In this document: piece after piece, positions 9,740 to 17,868 of the stretch
Position numbering within the stretch: the first letter of the stretch is position 1
Layout: every line of letters starts with the position of its first letter
Translations under genes and position numbers: made by a program
Notes under the pieces: generated by a model
Databases searched by the model: none
Seen by the model: the letters and a program-made list of their open reading frames with translations, nothing else
What the model was told of the DNA's origin: nothing
NCBI GenBank assembly: GCA_002690925.1
Contig: NZGD01000207.1
Coordinates: 1 to 40,926, forward strand
Direction of reading: 5' to 3'
DNA length: 40,926 nucleotides
From: Rhodopirellula sp.
GTDB taxonomy: Bacteria > Planctomycetota > Planctomycetia > Pirellulales > Pirellulaceae

Positions 9740-9803
9740 TTTTTGATTACGTTCTTTCGGCAAAATCTTGAAAAGAGTTGCAAATCCGCTGCTCCGCCAT
9801 CGT

Positions 9804-11078
9804 TCATATTTTACGAAGGTCGACCAGTCGCTTTGCTTTGGCTTCAAACCGAGGCAAGCTTCCCACGGCAACCGCATCGACACTGACTCGCATGGCCAAT
9901 CGGTCACGAATCAAGTCAGAAAGTTTGGCAACGCTCGCCTGATCAGATTCCAACTCGATCGCAAGCTGGTCCATCTCATCAACGCGAGAAACAATCATTC
10001 GAAACTCGGCGAGCGGTGTAATTTCTCTCACCATGGACTCGATGCTGCTGGGAAAAACATTGACCCCTCGAATCACCATCATGTCGTCGACTCGACCGAG
10101 AACCCCCCCGTCCAAAAACAAGAAGCCACATTTCTGATCGTGATTCCGATACCCACGAACAATATCCCCGGTCCGATAACGAATCACCGGCCCTCCAAAT
10201 CTTCCCAAGCTGGTCAGAACCAACTCTGCTTGCTCGCCATCCTTAACCTCAATACCTCGTGGATGCTCAGCATCGAAGCAAAGTAGCTCGGCAATAAATT
10301 CGTCTTCGATCACGTGTATTCCAGTGCCTTCAGGGTTGCCGAAACCCCAGGCCCCAACTTCACTTGCTCCAGCGTGGTCCACCACCTTGGCACCCCACAA
10401 CGTTTCCAAACGCTCCCGGACGCTGGTCGTTGAGCCACCGGGTTCACCAGCAACAATGATTCTTCGAATGGCAGTTTTGGTCAAGTCGATGCCATGCTTA
10501 GCAGCTACTGCACCGAGGTGCAAAGCATAAGTAGGAGTGCAACACAATAACGTGCAGCGATGGTCAAAGATCATTTGAATCCGTTGCTGACTCGTCATCC
10601 CGCCACCGGGAACCACCGTTGTCCCGCGTCGAACTAACGCATCATTGGCCGTCCAGAATCCGATGAAGGGGCCAAACGAAAACGCCATCATCGCAACATC
10701 ATCCTGTTCAACCTCTGCCGAATCCAGCACGTAATCCCAGCAAGTCAACCACCAAGCCCAGTCCGACGGCGTGTCCAGCACGGTCATCGGGAAACCTTTC
10801 GTTCCACTTGTCTGATGCAGCCGAGTGTACTCACTTCGTGATAAGTCAAAAATTCGCGCGGGGTGGCCAGCAGCCTCCCCAAGCAGTTGCTCCTTTGTCA
10901 GTACGGGCAGGGACGCGAGATCCGCCAATGCCCCCAAAGGACGGTGATTATTTAGATGGTACTTGCCATAAAACGGGCGATCCTGAACCTCCAGCAGCAA
11001 CTCATTCAGTCGTTGCAATTGCATCGACTCCGTCTGATGCCTAGAGAATGGACGCTGCTGTGAGAAATTGCTTGTCAC
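9804..11078 (-). CDS. Phenylacetate-CoA ligase (PaaK)-like adenylate-forming enzyme
   Basis: This 424-residue cytoplasmic enzyme has the adenylation motifs of the PaaK branch of the ANL superfamily: the phosphate loop TSGTKGFP (residues 90-97), the AMP-binding GASE (237-240), YRTGDIV (301-307) and the hinge GRVDDMMVIRG (328-338), then the small C-terminal PaaK-type domain. Length matches the family (about 430). It would activate a carboxylic acid, aryl or other, as an acyl-AMP and then a CoA thioester. No phenylacetate degradation genes are nearby, so the substrate is open. An internal ATG at 11024 is an alternative start. It precedes the DUF971 gene. Confidence 0.88.
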   Translation of the reverse strand: MTSNFSQQRPFSRHQTESMQLQRLNELLLEVQDRPFYGKYHLNNHRPLGALADLASLPVLTKEQLLGEAAGHPARIFDLSRSEYTRLHQTSGTKGFPMTVLDTPSDWAWWLTCWDYVLDSAEVEQDDVAMMAFSFGPFIGFWTANDALVRRGTTVVPGGGMTSQQRIQMIFDHRCTLLCCTPTYALHLGAVAAKHGIDLTKTAIRRIIVAGEPGGSTTSVRERLETLWGAKVVDHAGASEVGAWGFGNPEGTGIHVIEDEFIAELLCFDAEHPRGIEVKDGEQAELVLTSLGRFGGPVIRYRTGDIVRGYRNHDQKCGFLFLDGGVLGRVDDMMVIRGVNVFPSSIESMVREITPLAEFRMIVSRVDEMDQLAIELESDQASVAKLSDLIRDRLAMRVSVDAVAVGSLPRFEAKAKRLVDLRKI

Positions 11079-11442
11079 GTGAAAAAGTCAGGCTGAGTGC
11101 ACAAAAATACAAATGAAGAAATCGTGAAGCTGATCGCAGCACCCACTCTACCAAAGCAGGGCCAGCAGATGTCTCCTCTGCCCAAAAGCCAATGTTTAGG
11201 GTCGCCCTCAAGTCACTCGACACAACCCACTACGCACACCGCTCAATTCAGAAACAAGTAGGAATGATGAAGAGTTTGCAATGACTCTGAATTCAGGTTG
11301 CAAACCCATTCCAGCTCGCCAATCATCTGCCCGCGGCCAGAACAGTGGTATCGCCTCGGAAGTGCGACAGGATGCACTCGAGCAAGAACCGTCGTTGCGA
11401 TCATTCTCCGTCCATCACAGCATACCCTCGAAACAACCCATC

Positions 11443-12690
11443 ATGAAGGCATCCTGCAGCACCCAAACTGCCTGCAACACAAAAGCATTGAAGTTTTTCC
11501 CCCAAGACTTCCCTGCACATCGTAGTGCATTCACGCTCGTTGAGATGCTTGTCGTCATCTCCATCATCGGCACACTCGCCGCTCTGCTGTTACCTGCTAT
11601 TTCGAAGGCCCGCGAATCGGCTCGCGGTGTCGAGTGCCAGAACAACCTGAAGCAATTCGGCATTGCCTTCATCGCTCGCACCACCACGATGCCGGACGGA
11701 AGCTTCTGTTCGGGTGCATTTGATCTCGAACGTGACGGCATTCCGACAGAGACAGGCTGGGTGTCTGATTTAGTATCGAGAAAAGTCATCGCCGGTGAAA
11801 TGCTCTGTCCCAGCAGTACCAACACCGCTTCCAAAGCAATCGAACAAATGCTGTCAGCGCCCACATCCAGCTTCGCAGCAACGGATTGCGTCGATCGGCT
11901 CGGAACAACCAGCTACACCAACGACATGGGGCAGACGGTTAAAAACATTTCACGCACCATTCTTGATGCTAACCTTCCTCCCAGCTCATCGGCCAGAGCT
12001 GATGTAATCTCCAAGAAGATGCTGGAAAACGGCTTCAACACAAATTACGCCGCCACATGGTTCTTTGTCCGATCCGGCTTTCGACTTGGTCCGGATGGTA
12101 ACCCAGCCAAAAACAACCTCGGCTGTTCAAGCACAGACCCCAAAGGAAGAAACCTGACCATTGGACCGTTGACAACGCGACTTTTGGATAGCGGTCAGGC
12201 TTCCGCACATACGGTACCGCTGCTTTGCGATGCATCAACAACCGGTCAGCTAAGTATAAGTGTCGGCGAATTGAGCTCGGGATCATTTTACTCGCTGCCA
12301 GTTGTTGGATCTCCAATTCGCAGTCGGCTTCTTGTTGACGAGAATGGCGATGGTATTCGAAACATCGACAAATCTGCGAGCTTCCTTCAGCCACCAACTT
12401 TCAATGGTACACCCAAAACTGGTGCTGCGGGTTGGCTAAAGACATGGAGCTTTGATACCCGCCAGGACTACCGAGGCATGCAACCGCATCACCAAGGTAC
12501 GGTTAACGTTCTGATGGCCGATGGCTCAGTTCAGGTGCTAACGGACATCAACAACGATGGATTTATTAACAACGGTTTTGACGTAGGCTCCGGCAGCACG
12601 CCGGCCTACTGGACCTCGGATGAGGTCGAAGCAGAAACCCTAAAACTTGCCAGCTTCCACTCTCTTCTTTCGAAGGGAGACCAGAACTAA
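11443..12690 (+). CDS. DUF1559 prepilin-like protein, first of a tandem pair
   Basis: This is a 415-residue protein from the ATG at 11443; an in-frame ATG at 11281 would give 469 residues with an implausibly long leader. The type IV prepilin signal is [16 protein letters not shown], with predicted cleavage after Ala29, +1 Phe and Glu at +5, followed by a hydrophobic helix. The alanine at -1 instead of glycine is unusual. The SBP_bac_10/DUF1559 body follows. Near the C-terminus is the H-X9-DG tail ([13 protein letters not shown]) and then INNDGF, possibly Ca-binding. Planctomycetes hold dozens of such proteins, probably processed by a prepilin peptidase and exposed on the envelope; the exact role is unknown. 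It is a paralogue of the next gene and shares the motifs FCSGA-D-RDG, GWV-D-V and NTNYAA-W. Confidence 0.88.
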   Translation: MKASCSTQTACNTKALKFFPQDFPAHRSAFTLVEMLVVISIIGTLAALLLPAISKARESARGVECQNNLKQFGIAFIARTTTMPDGSFCSGAFDLERDGIPTETGWVSDLVSRKVIAGEMLCPSSTNTASKAIEQMLSAPTSSFAATDCVDRLGTTSYTNDMGQTVKNISRTILDANLPPSSSARADVISKKMLENGFNTNYAATWFFVRSGFRLGPDGNPAKNNLGCSSTDPKGRNLTIGPLTTRLLDSGQASAHTVPLLCDASTTGQLSISVGELSSGSFYSLPVVGSPIRSRLLVDENGDGIRNIDKSASFLQPPTFNGTPKTGAAGWLKTWSFDTRQDYRGMQPHHQGTVNVLMADGSVQVLTDINNDGFINNGFDVGSGSTPAYWTSDEVEAETLKLASFHSLLSKGDQN

Positions 12691-12779
12691 TGGATCTTCA
12701 TTATTTGTCCTCATTGCGAGGTTTTTCACTGCCTCGTGCATCCCATTTTCACAAGGAGAATCCGCGACCTAACCACATT

Positions 12780-12793
12780 CTTTATCGATAAAG
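12780..12793. promoter_or_regulatory. 14-bp perfect palindrome (possible operator)
   Basis: CTTTATCGATAAAG reads the same on both strands. It lies about 290 bp before the second DUF1559 gene and could bind a dimeric regulator; this is inference from symmetry only. Confidence 0.35.
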
Positions 12794-12830
12794 CTTAGGC
12801 CACGCGTCACATAAGAAACGCGTCATAAGG

Positions 12831-12871
12831 CGGTTGCGTTGCAACCGGGGAAGCATTCAGGAAACTGAATG
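12831..12871 (+). promoter_or_regulatory. Two consecutive hairpins in the leader of the second DUF1559 gene
   Basis: Hairpin 1: CGGTTGC (12831-12837), loop GTT, GCAACCG (12841-12847). Hairpin 2: CATTCAG (12854-12860), GAAA tetraloop (GNRA type), CTGAATG (12865-12871). Both stems are perfect. No T-run follows, so these look like structured leader RNA, not a terminator. Confidence 0.5.
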
Positions 12872-13083
12872 ATTAGACACGCACATTGCCCGTCCGAAAC
12901 GGAGATGTCGTGTTTTGAGAAACAAATCAAACACAAGGAAGAAATGGGTGATGCTCTCGCAGTCTTCGATCGCAGCAACGAACCAAGACAAACGTTAACA
13001 GGGCACCACCACATTCCTTCACAGTAACAACATCTATTCTGGACATGAGCTCTGATTCAGTCCAGATCAAAAAAGGAAATGCA

Positions 13084-14364
13084 ATGTCGTTAAAAAGAAA
13101 GACAGGCTTCACCCTGATTGAACTCCTGGTGGTGATATCGATCATCGCCCTGCTGGCCGCACTATTGCTGCCTGCAATTACTTCGGCCCGAGAGGCCGCT
13201 CGAACAGCCCAGTGCCAAGCGAATCTCAAGAACATCGGTATCGGGCTCATGCGTTACAGCACGTCAAGTCCAACAGGAGCCTACTGTTCAGGAGCATCTG
13301 ATTTCCGTCGAGACGGATGCATGGACACCTACGGTTGGGTTGCAGACATTGTCAATAGCGGCAATGGAAACATGAACGAGTCTCTCGACCCAAGCAATCC
13401 TCTGCGTGGCTCAGAGAAACTCAACGACCTGTTGGGCAGAGATACAACGGATGCGAAGGACGGTGCTCCCTTGGCACGCCTCAGCTCTGGTGTCTGCGGA
13501 GAGTCAAGCTGGGCAGGAGTCGCTGGCACTGGCGGGACAACCTTCTTTGGCGGCACTGCTGAAAACAGCGCTGAACGAGCTGAGCTGGTTTCACGGCACT
13601 TTGTGACCAACGGCTACAACACCAATTATGCTGCCAGCTGGCACTTGGTTCGAGGAATGGTCCGCACCACCTTCGACAACACCACCACACCAATCTCCCT
13701 GCTCACCGCCGCAACTGGAGGATTCAAAGGCCTCAGCGGGACCACCGGACCGCTACGAGAGCCTACGATGTCTAAGTCGCGTCTTTCCAGTAGCAACATC
13801 GGCATGATTGGCTGTGCTGCTCCTGGAGACATTGACGAAGCGATCCTTTCACAGACCATTGGGCATGGCCCGGGCGGCTTGTGGGCCAAAGGCACCGATG
13901 ACTCGGTTGAGTACATCGCAGCCGGTTCACTGCTTACAGAAGCTTTCAACGATGGACCTGCTTATGTTGACACAGCTTCATCGAACAAGCAGATCAACCT
14001 GATTGGTAATGGCGCTAACCTGATGACGCAGATTGCGTGCGAGCGGGCCCAGCCCACCACAGCATCCTGTGCCGCACCAACAGGTCCCGGCAGCGGCAAC
14101 AATATTTACCTGCAGGACACCCGCGACTGGTACGCGATCCACGCAGGGTCGTGCAATATCTTGATGGCAGATGGAAGCGTGAAATCCTTTCAAGACCTCA
14201 ACAATGACGGATTCCTGAATCCAGGGTTCGACATCGCTGATGGCCTTACTGATCTTGAAATCAGTGGTGTCGGCTACGCTGACGACCGCCAAGAAATGCC
14301 CACAGACCAGTTCTTCGGTGGTATTTTCCTCGACGACGCCTACTTCAAAGGCGCGTTCGAGTGA
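13084..14364 (+). CDS. DUF1559 prepilin-like protein, second of a tandem pair
   Basis: This is a 426-residue protein starting at the ATG at 13084, which has AAGGA 6 nt upstream; an in-frame ATG at 13045 is less likely. The prepilin signal is short and canonical: [31 protein letters not shown], cleaved after Gly8 with Glu at +5. The DUF1559 domain follows, with [14 protein letters not shown] after the helix and the H-X9-DG tail ([13 protein letters not shown]) followed by LNNDGF. Shared motifs with the upstream gene ([34 protein letters not shown]) show that the two are tandem paralogues of one subfamily. It is probably an envelope pseudopilin-like protein. A strong terminator hairpin follows. 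Confidence 0.92.
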   Translation: MSLKRKTGFTLIELLVVISIIALLAALLLPAITSAREAARTAQCQANLKNIGIGLMRYSTSSPTGAYCSGASDFRRDGCMDTYGWVADIVNSGNGNMNESLDPSNPLRGSEKLNDLLGRDTTDAKDGAPLARLSSGVCGESSWAGVAGTGGTTFFGGTAENSAERAELVSRHFVTNGYNTNYAASWHLVRGMVRTTFDNTTTPISLLTAATGGFKGLSGTTGPLREPTMSKSRLSSSNIGMIGCAAPGDIDEAILSQTIGHGPGGLWAKGTDDSVEYIAAGSLLTEAFNDGPAYVDTASSNKQINLIGNGANLMTQIACERAQPTTASCAAPTGPGSGNNIYLQDTRDWYAIHAGSCNILMADGSVKSFQDLNNDGFLNPGFDIADGLTDLEISGVGYADDRQEMPTDQFFGGIFLDDAYFKGAFE

Positions 14365-14419
14365 TCGAACCCAAGACAGTTAGGTAAATGAGTGTTGTGT
14401 GCTCATATGCCAACAATCA

Positions 14420-14456
14420 ACCCCTTGCAGTGCAGTCACTGCAAGGGGTGTTTCTG
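14420..14456 (+). terminator. Strong intrinsic terminator after the DUF1559 pair
   Basis: The 13-bp perfect stem has arms 14420-14432 (ACCCCTTGCAGTG) and 14437-14449 (CACTGCAAGGGGT), loop CAGT, followed by GTTTCTGT. The stem is very stable while the U-tract is weak. It separates the DUF1559 pair from the DUF1573 gene that starts 44 nt downstream. Confidence 0.8.
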
Positions 14457-14492
14457 TGACTCAACTTATACATCAAGACAAGCGTCAAAAAC

Positions 14493-15680
14493 ATGAGCCC
14501 CTCATCGAAACGCACCCTCTTACTCGTGGGAAGCTTGGTAGCAATGATCACCGCGGCTTCGGGAGTATCTTTGAGCGTGCACTACAAACCTTATGGTGTT
14601 CCCGATGTTCTGCGTGCGGAGTATGAGAAAAAGATCGCGGACATCAAAGAGCGTGAATTTATTTTCCAGAATGCAGACAAACTCAACGAGGCAATCGCCT
14701 ACCTACCAACTAACACCCATGACTTTGGCATCATGGATCCACATGGCACCGCGTCTCACCAATTCGAAATCCACAACAAAGGCTCTGCTCCACTCGCCCT
14801 GAAGATGGGAACGACAACATGTAAATGCACGGCAGGTAAATTGGGATCAAGCCTGCTGCAACCTGGCGAACAGACCACCATCGAACTGACGTGGAATACC
14901 GGCTACAAAGTCGACAAGTACGAACAGTCGGCTTTTCTGTTTACCAACGATCCGACTTTGCCAGAAATAGAACTCAAGGTCAAAGGCGAAATCAAGGGTG
15001 AGCTTATAAGTCCCGAGAAAATCACCTTTCCACAGACAAACGTTGCGGAAACAACCCACACACGCTTCGTGATCTGCAGTCAGGCATGGACGAACTTCGA
15101 AGTGGAAAACATCGAGTGCGAGGCCGAGGACTTTGCTTGGTATGCCGAACCGATAGGTCAAAACGATCCGAGATTAGCAGACAAACACTCGGCACATGCT
15201 GTGGAAATTCATGTTTTCACAACGCCGCTGGAAAAGGGCAGATTTTCAGGCAACATGGAGTTACGCGTTCGTTCGCAAGACGGAACGAAAACGGTAGTAC
15301 GCACCGTCGCCTACTCCGCCAAAACTCGTTCGCCCATCAGTTTCTACAGCCGTGACATACACTTTCAGGATGGACTCGACATCGGAACACTGACGAACAA
15401 CAAATCGCATCAATTCAATCTCGTCGTTAGAACCAATGGTGACACCTCCCGAAAAATTGAAGTTCTCGACGTCGAACCAAAAATCATCAATGCAACGCTA
15501 ACGCCATTGAAAACACCAGGTAATTTCCGTCTGAGCCTGAAGATCCCTCTAAATAGCCCGACCACTATTTTCAACATGGCCGAGAAGCATGGATACGTCC
15601 AGGTCGGTGATCCCGCGGACAAGAATCAGTTTTCGAACTGGTTTCCGATCCACGGTGCAGTTGTAGAACTAAGCAAGTAA
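14493..15680 (+). CDS. DUF1573 domain membrane-anchored protein
   Basis: A 395-residue protein with an N-terminal membrane anchor (about residues 8-27), a short charged helix, and a DUF1573 domain (about 70-170) recognised by HDFGIMDPHGTASHQFEIHNKG, the cysteine motif TTCKCTAG and the LLQPGEQTTIELTW segment. Further Ig/ASH-like beta strands fill the C-terminal half. DUF1573 proteins are common in planctomycetes and Bacteroidetes and are thought to lie in the periplasm; their function is unknown. It starts just beyond the terminator hairpin and is followed 40 nt later by the zinc-ribbon/PilM gene, so it probably heads that unit (14493-19988). Confidence 0.85.
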   Translation: MSPSSKRTLLLVGSLVAMITAASGVSLSVHYKPYGVPDVLRAEYEKKIADIKEREFIFQNADKLNEAIAYLPTNTHDFGIMDPHGTASHQFEIHNKGSAPLALKMGTTTCKCTAGKLGSSLLQPGEQTTIELTWNTGYKVDKYEQSAFLFTNDPTLPEIELKVKGEIKGELISPEKITFPQTNVAETTHTRFVICSQAWTNFEVENIECEAEDFAWYAEPIGQNDPRLADKHSAHAVEIHVFTTPLEKGRFSGNMELRVRSQDGTKTVVRTVAYSAKTRSPISFYSRDIHFQDGLDIGTLTNNKSHQFNLVVRTNGDTSRKIEVLDVEPKIINATLTPLKTPGNFRLSLKIPLNSPTTIFNMAEKHGYVQVGDPADKNQFSNWFPIHGAVVELSK

Positions 15681-15720
15681 TCCAGCAACTTTACGAGTAG
15701 GGAACTACCACGGATACACA

Positions 15721-17868
15721 ATGAGTGCGCCACAAGAAATCGCTCAGGCAACGAGCTATGCCTGTGGAAACTGCAAAACCGAAAATGCTGCAAACACAAA
15801 ATTTTGCGAGGGTTGCGGCCACCATCTCACCGAACCGTGCAACGAGTGCGGCAAGACCGTCACACTCTCCCAAAAGTTCTGTGGTAAATGTGGCGCCAAC
15901 TTGGAGAAATCCACCCAACACCGCTACGAACAATACGAAAAGAAGCTGATTGAGGCCCTCAAACAAACCAAGCTGCATGAGTATGAGCACGCCTTAGCCC
16001 TGATCAAGAATCTAAGTAAAAGCAATGATTATCGTTTTCGATCGGTAGCCGAACAGGCTGCCACTGCAGTGAGCAAGATTAAAAGCTTGCGGGACCAGAC
16101 CGCCGAAGATGCTACGCGAAAAATCAATGAAGCGAGAAAGGCGTTCGAAGAAAACGACAATGCAAAGGTGGTCAGTCTGCTGGAACAAGTGCCAAGTGCA
16201 ATGCGGGACGCAGAAATCGAGAAACTTTTCCAGCGTGCCCACGCGAGAGTTCGTGAAATGCAAGCTCTTCAGGATGATCTTCGAACTGCTATCGCTGAAA
16301 AAAACTGGTGTTTAGTTGGTGGCCTTCTTGAGCAATTACTCGATCGGTATCCGAAGGAATTGCGTTACAAGGAACTCTCACAAAAGGTAAGCGAAAAACT
16401 GACACGCAATGCCAAAAGCTATGCAGCAAAAGGAAACTTCGCTTCTGCTCTGGAATCTTTGCGTGCAATTCCAGCGTGTGCCTCAACCGAAGAGTTGGAA
16501 AGAATGGTCAGATGGGCCAGCAAAGCGGATTGGTACGGCGAACAAGTCCGGCGGGAACCCTTTGCAACTCAGGTACTGGGCCGGATGGCTCTCACGTATG
16601 CGAAATCGGCACCGAAACTTCAACAAGCCGAAAAGGACGTCAGAGAAATTGCATCTCTGATCAAGTCGCAGCAGACCGCAACGCGTTGCCCGCTGCCACG
16701 CTGGAAAACCTCCAACAAGAGTTGGTTAGGAGGAGAATTTTCACTACTCGGCCTACCACAAATGCACGGCCTGGGCAAACACCAAGCATTCACGGCAAAC
16801 GCAGGGCAACTTAATGTTGCTGTGGGGCTGGCACTTCAAGGACTCGGCCAGGGACGCATCCAATGCAGCTTCGCTCCCAAAAAGAAAAAGCTTCTTGGAA
16901 CGCGACGCAAGAAAGTCACCCGTTGTTGGGGACTGGACATCGGCTCAGCAGCCATCAAAGCAGTTTTGCTGGCAGAAAAAGATGGCAACGTCACAATCTT
17001 GGATACTTTTTTTGAACCTCTATCCAAACCCACCTGTCGCAAGGCTGCAGAACCCAGCTCTCCAGCCACTTTACAGCTACCTGCTTTGATGAAATTTGCG
17101 AGAGAGAAAATCTCAGACGACACGAGTGTGTGGGCCGGGTTTCCATCCAGCGAGACCGTGACACATTTCGTTTCCATTCCATCGGTAAAAGATAAGCTGA
17201 CGCAACAGCTACTGGACAAAGAAATCTCTCAAAAGGTGCCACTCTCCAGAGAAGAGATTGAGGTTGCGCAATGGATCGGAGACACGGATTCAGAGAACTT
17301 GCGGGGTAGGCCAGTAACGCTTTCTATCGCGAGAAAAAAATACCTCAGTGATTATGTCGAGGCACTCAAAACCGCAGGCATTGAGGTAAGTGGTTTGCAA
17401 TGCGAGTCTTTCGCCTTGATTAACTTCGCAACACTCGAATTCAGCGAATTGGCGGAGAACGGCACAGATACTGCAGAATCTGGAAATCACAAAGAAGACG
17501 CACTCGCTTTCCTCGACTGCGGGGCTTCATCCACAACATTACTGGTTGTTTCGCGACGTACTCACTGGTACTGGACCATGGATCGAGGCAGTGAAGCAGT
17601 GAACTCACTCATTGCGAGGGCCGCAAAAGTCACCGCTGAGAGAGCTGAGGAACTTAAACGCAACCCCACTGAACTTGCAGATCCTGCCAATGAATATGCG
17701 ATGGTAGAAAATAACTTTCTGGAAGTCCGAGCCAGACTCGAAGTAGCATTGCGAGACATGCTGAAGCAAAACGAACAAATCAACATCACATCAACATGGT
17801 GTATGGGCGGTGGCAGCCTGACTCACCAATGGATGCATCTTGTCGTGGCAAAGGAGAAATCTTCATGA
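15721..17868 (+). CDS. Zinc-ribbon / helical-repeat / PilM-like actin-fold ATPase fusion with rearranged PilM motifs
   Basis: This 715-residue cytoplasmic protein begins with two zinc ribbons (CGNC...CEGC and CNEC...CGKC, residues 15-59). A helical coiled or TPR-like region follows (about 65-310). A PilM-type ATPase start, GLDIGSAAIKAV (404-415), leads to the SHS2-like region (VWAGFPSSETVTHF, about 470) and the phosphate-2 loop FLDCGASSTTLLV (about 597), then GSEAVNSLIA and the adenosine motif CMGGGSL (694-700). The protein ends only 15 residues later. The segment that normally ends PilM (GG-x-L-GL ... AVGLALQGLG) instead appears at 337-376, before the ATPase start. PilM links PilN and the inner-membrane assembly platform in type IV pili. 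It overlaps the next gene by ATGA. PilM assignment of the second half is firm; the permutation is my reading. Confidence 0.8.
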   Translation: MSAPQEIAQATSYACGNCKTENAANTKFCEGCGHHLTEPCNECGKTVTLSQKFCGKCGANLEKSTQHRYEQYEKKLIEALKQTKLHEYEHALALIKNLSKSNDYRFRSVAEQAATAVSKIKSLRDQTAEDATRKINEARKAFEENDNAKVVSLLEQVPSAMRDAEIEKLFQRAHARVREMQALQDDLRTAIAEKNWCLVGGLLEQLLDRYPKELRYKELSQKVSEKLTRNAKSYAAKGNFASALESLRAIPACASTEELERMVRWASKADWYGEQVRREPFATQVLGRMALTYAKSAPKLQQAEKDVREIASLIKSQQTATRCPLPRWKTSNKSWLGGEFSLLGLPQMHGLGKHQAFTANAGQLNVAVGLALQGLGQGRIQCSFAPKKKKLLGTRRKKVTRCWGLDIGSAAIKAVLLAEKDGNVTILDTFFEPLSKPTCRKAAEPSSPATLQLPALMKFAREKISDDTSVWAGFPSSETVTHFVSIPSVKDKLTQQLLDKEISQKVPLSREEIEVAQWIGDTDSENLRGRPVTLSIARKKYLSDYVEALKTAGIEVSGLQCESFALINFATLEFSELAENGTDTAESGNHKEDALAFLDCGASSTTLLVVSRRTHWYWTMDRGSEAVNSLIARAAKVTAERAEELKRNPTELADPANEYAMVENNFLEVRARLEVALRDMLKQNEQINITSTWCMGGGSLTHQWMHLVVAKEKSS

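Larger units (their letters stand above)
12691..13083. other. Structured intergenic/leader region between the two DUF1559 genes
   Basis: These 393 bases hold no convincing ORF but several inverted repeats. A weak CCTC-ATTGC-GAGG hairpin followed by T5 (12709-12726) may end the first gene. A 14-bp perfect palindrome spans 12780-12793. An imperfect direct repeat of ACGCGTCATAAG type lies at 12802-12828. Two consecutive 7-bp hairpins follow at 12831-12847 and 12854-12871. A good ribosome binding site, AAGGA (13073-13077), precedes the next gene. Confidence 0.6.

Noticed and set aside
11041..11223. Minus-strand ORF of 60 codons upstream of the PaaK-like gene
   Set aside because: No RBS, no motif and poor composition; it overlaps the start of the PaaK-like gene.
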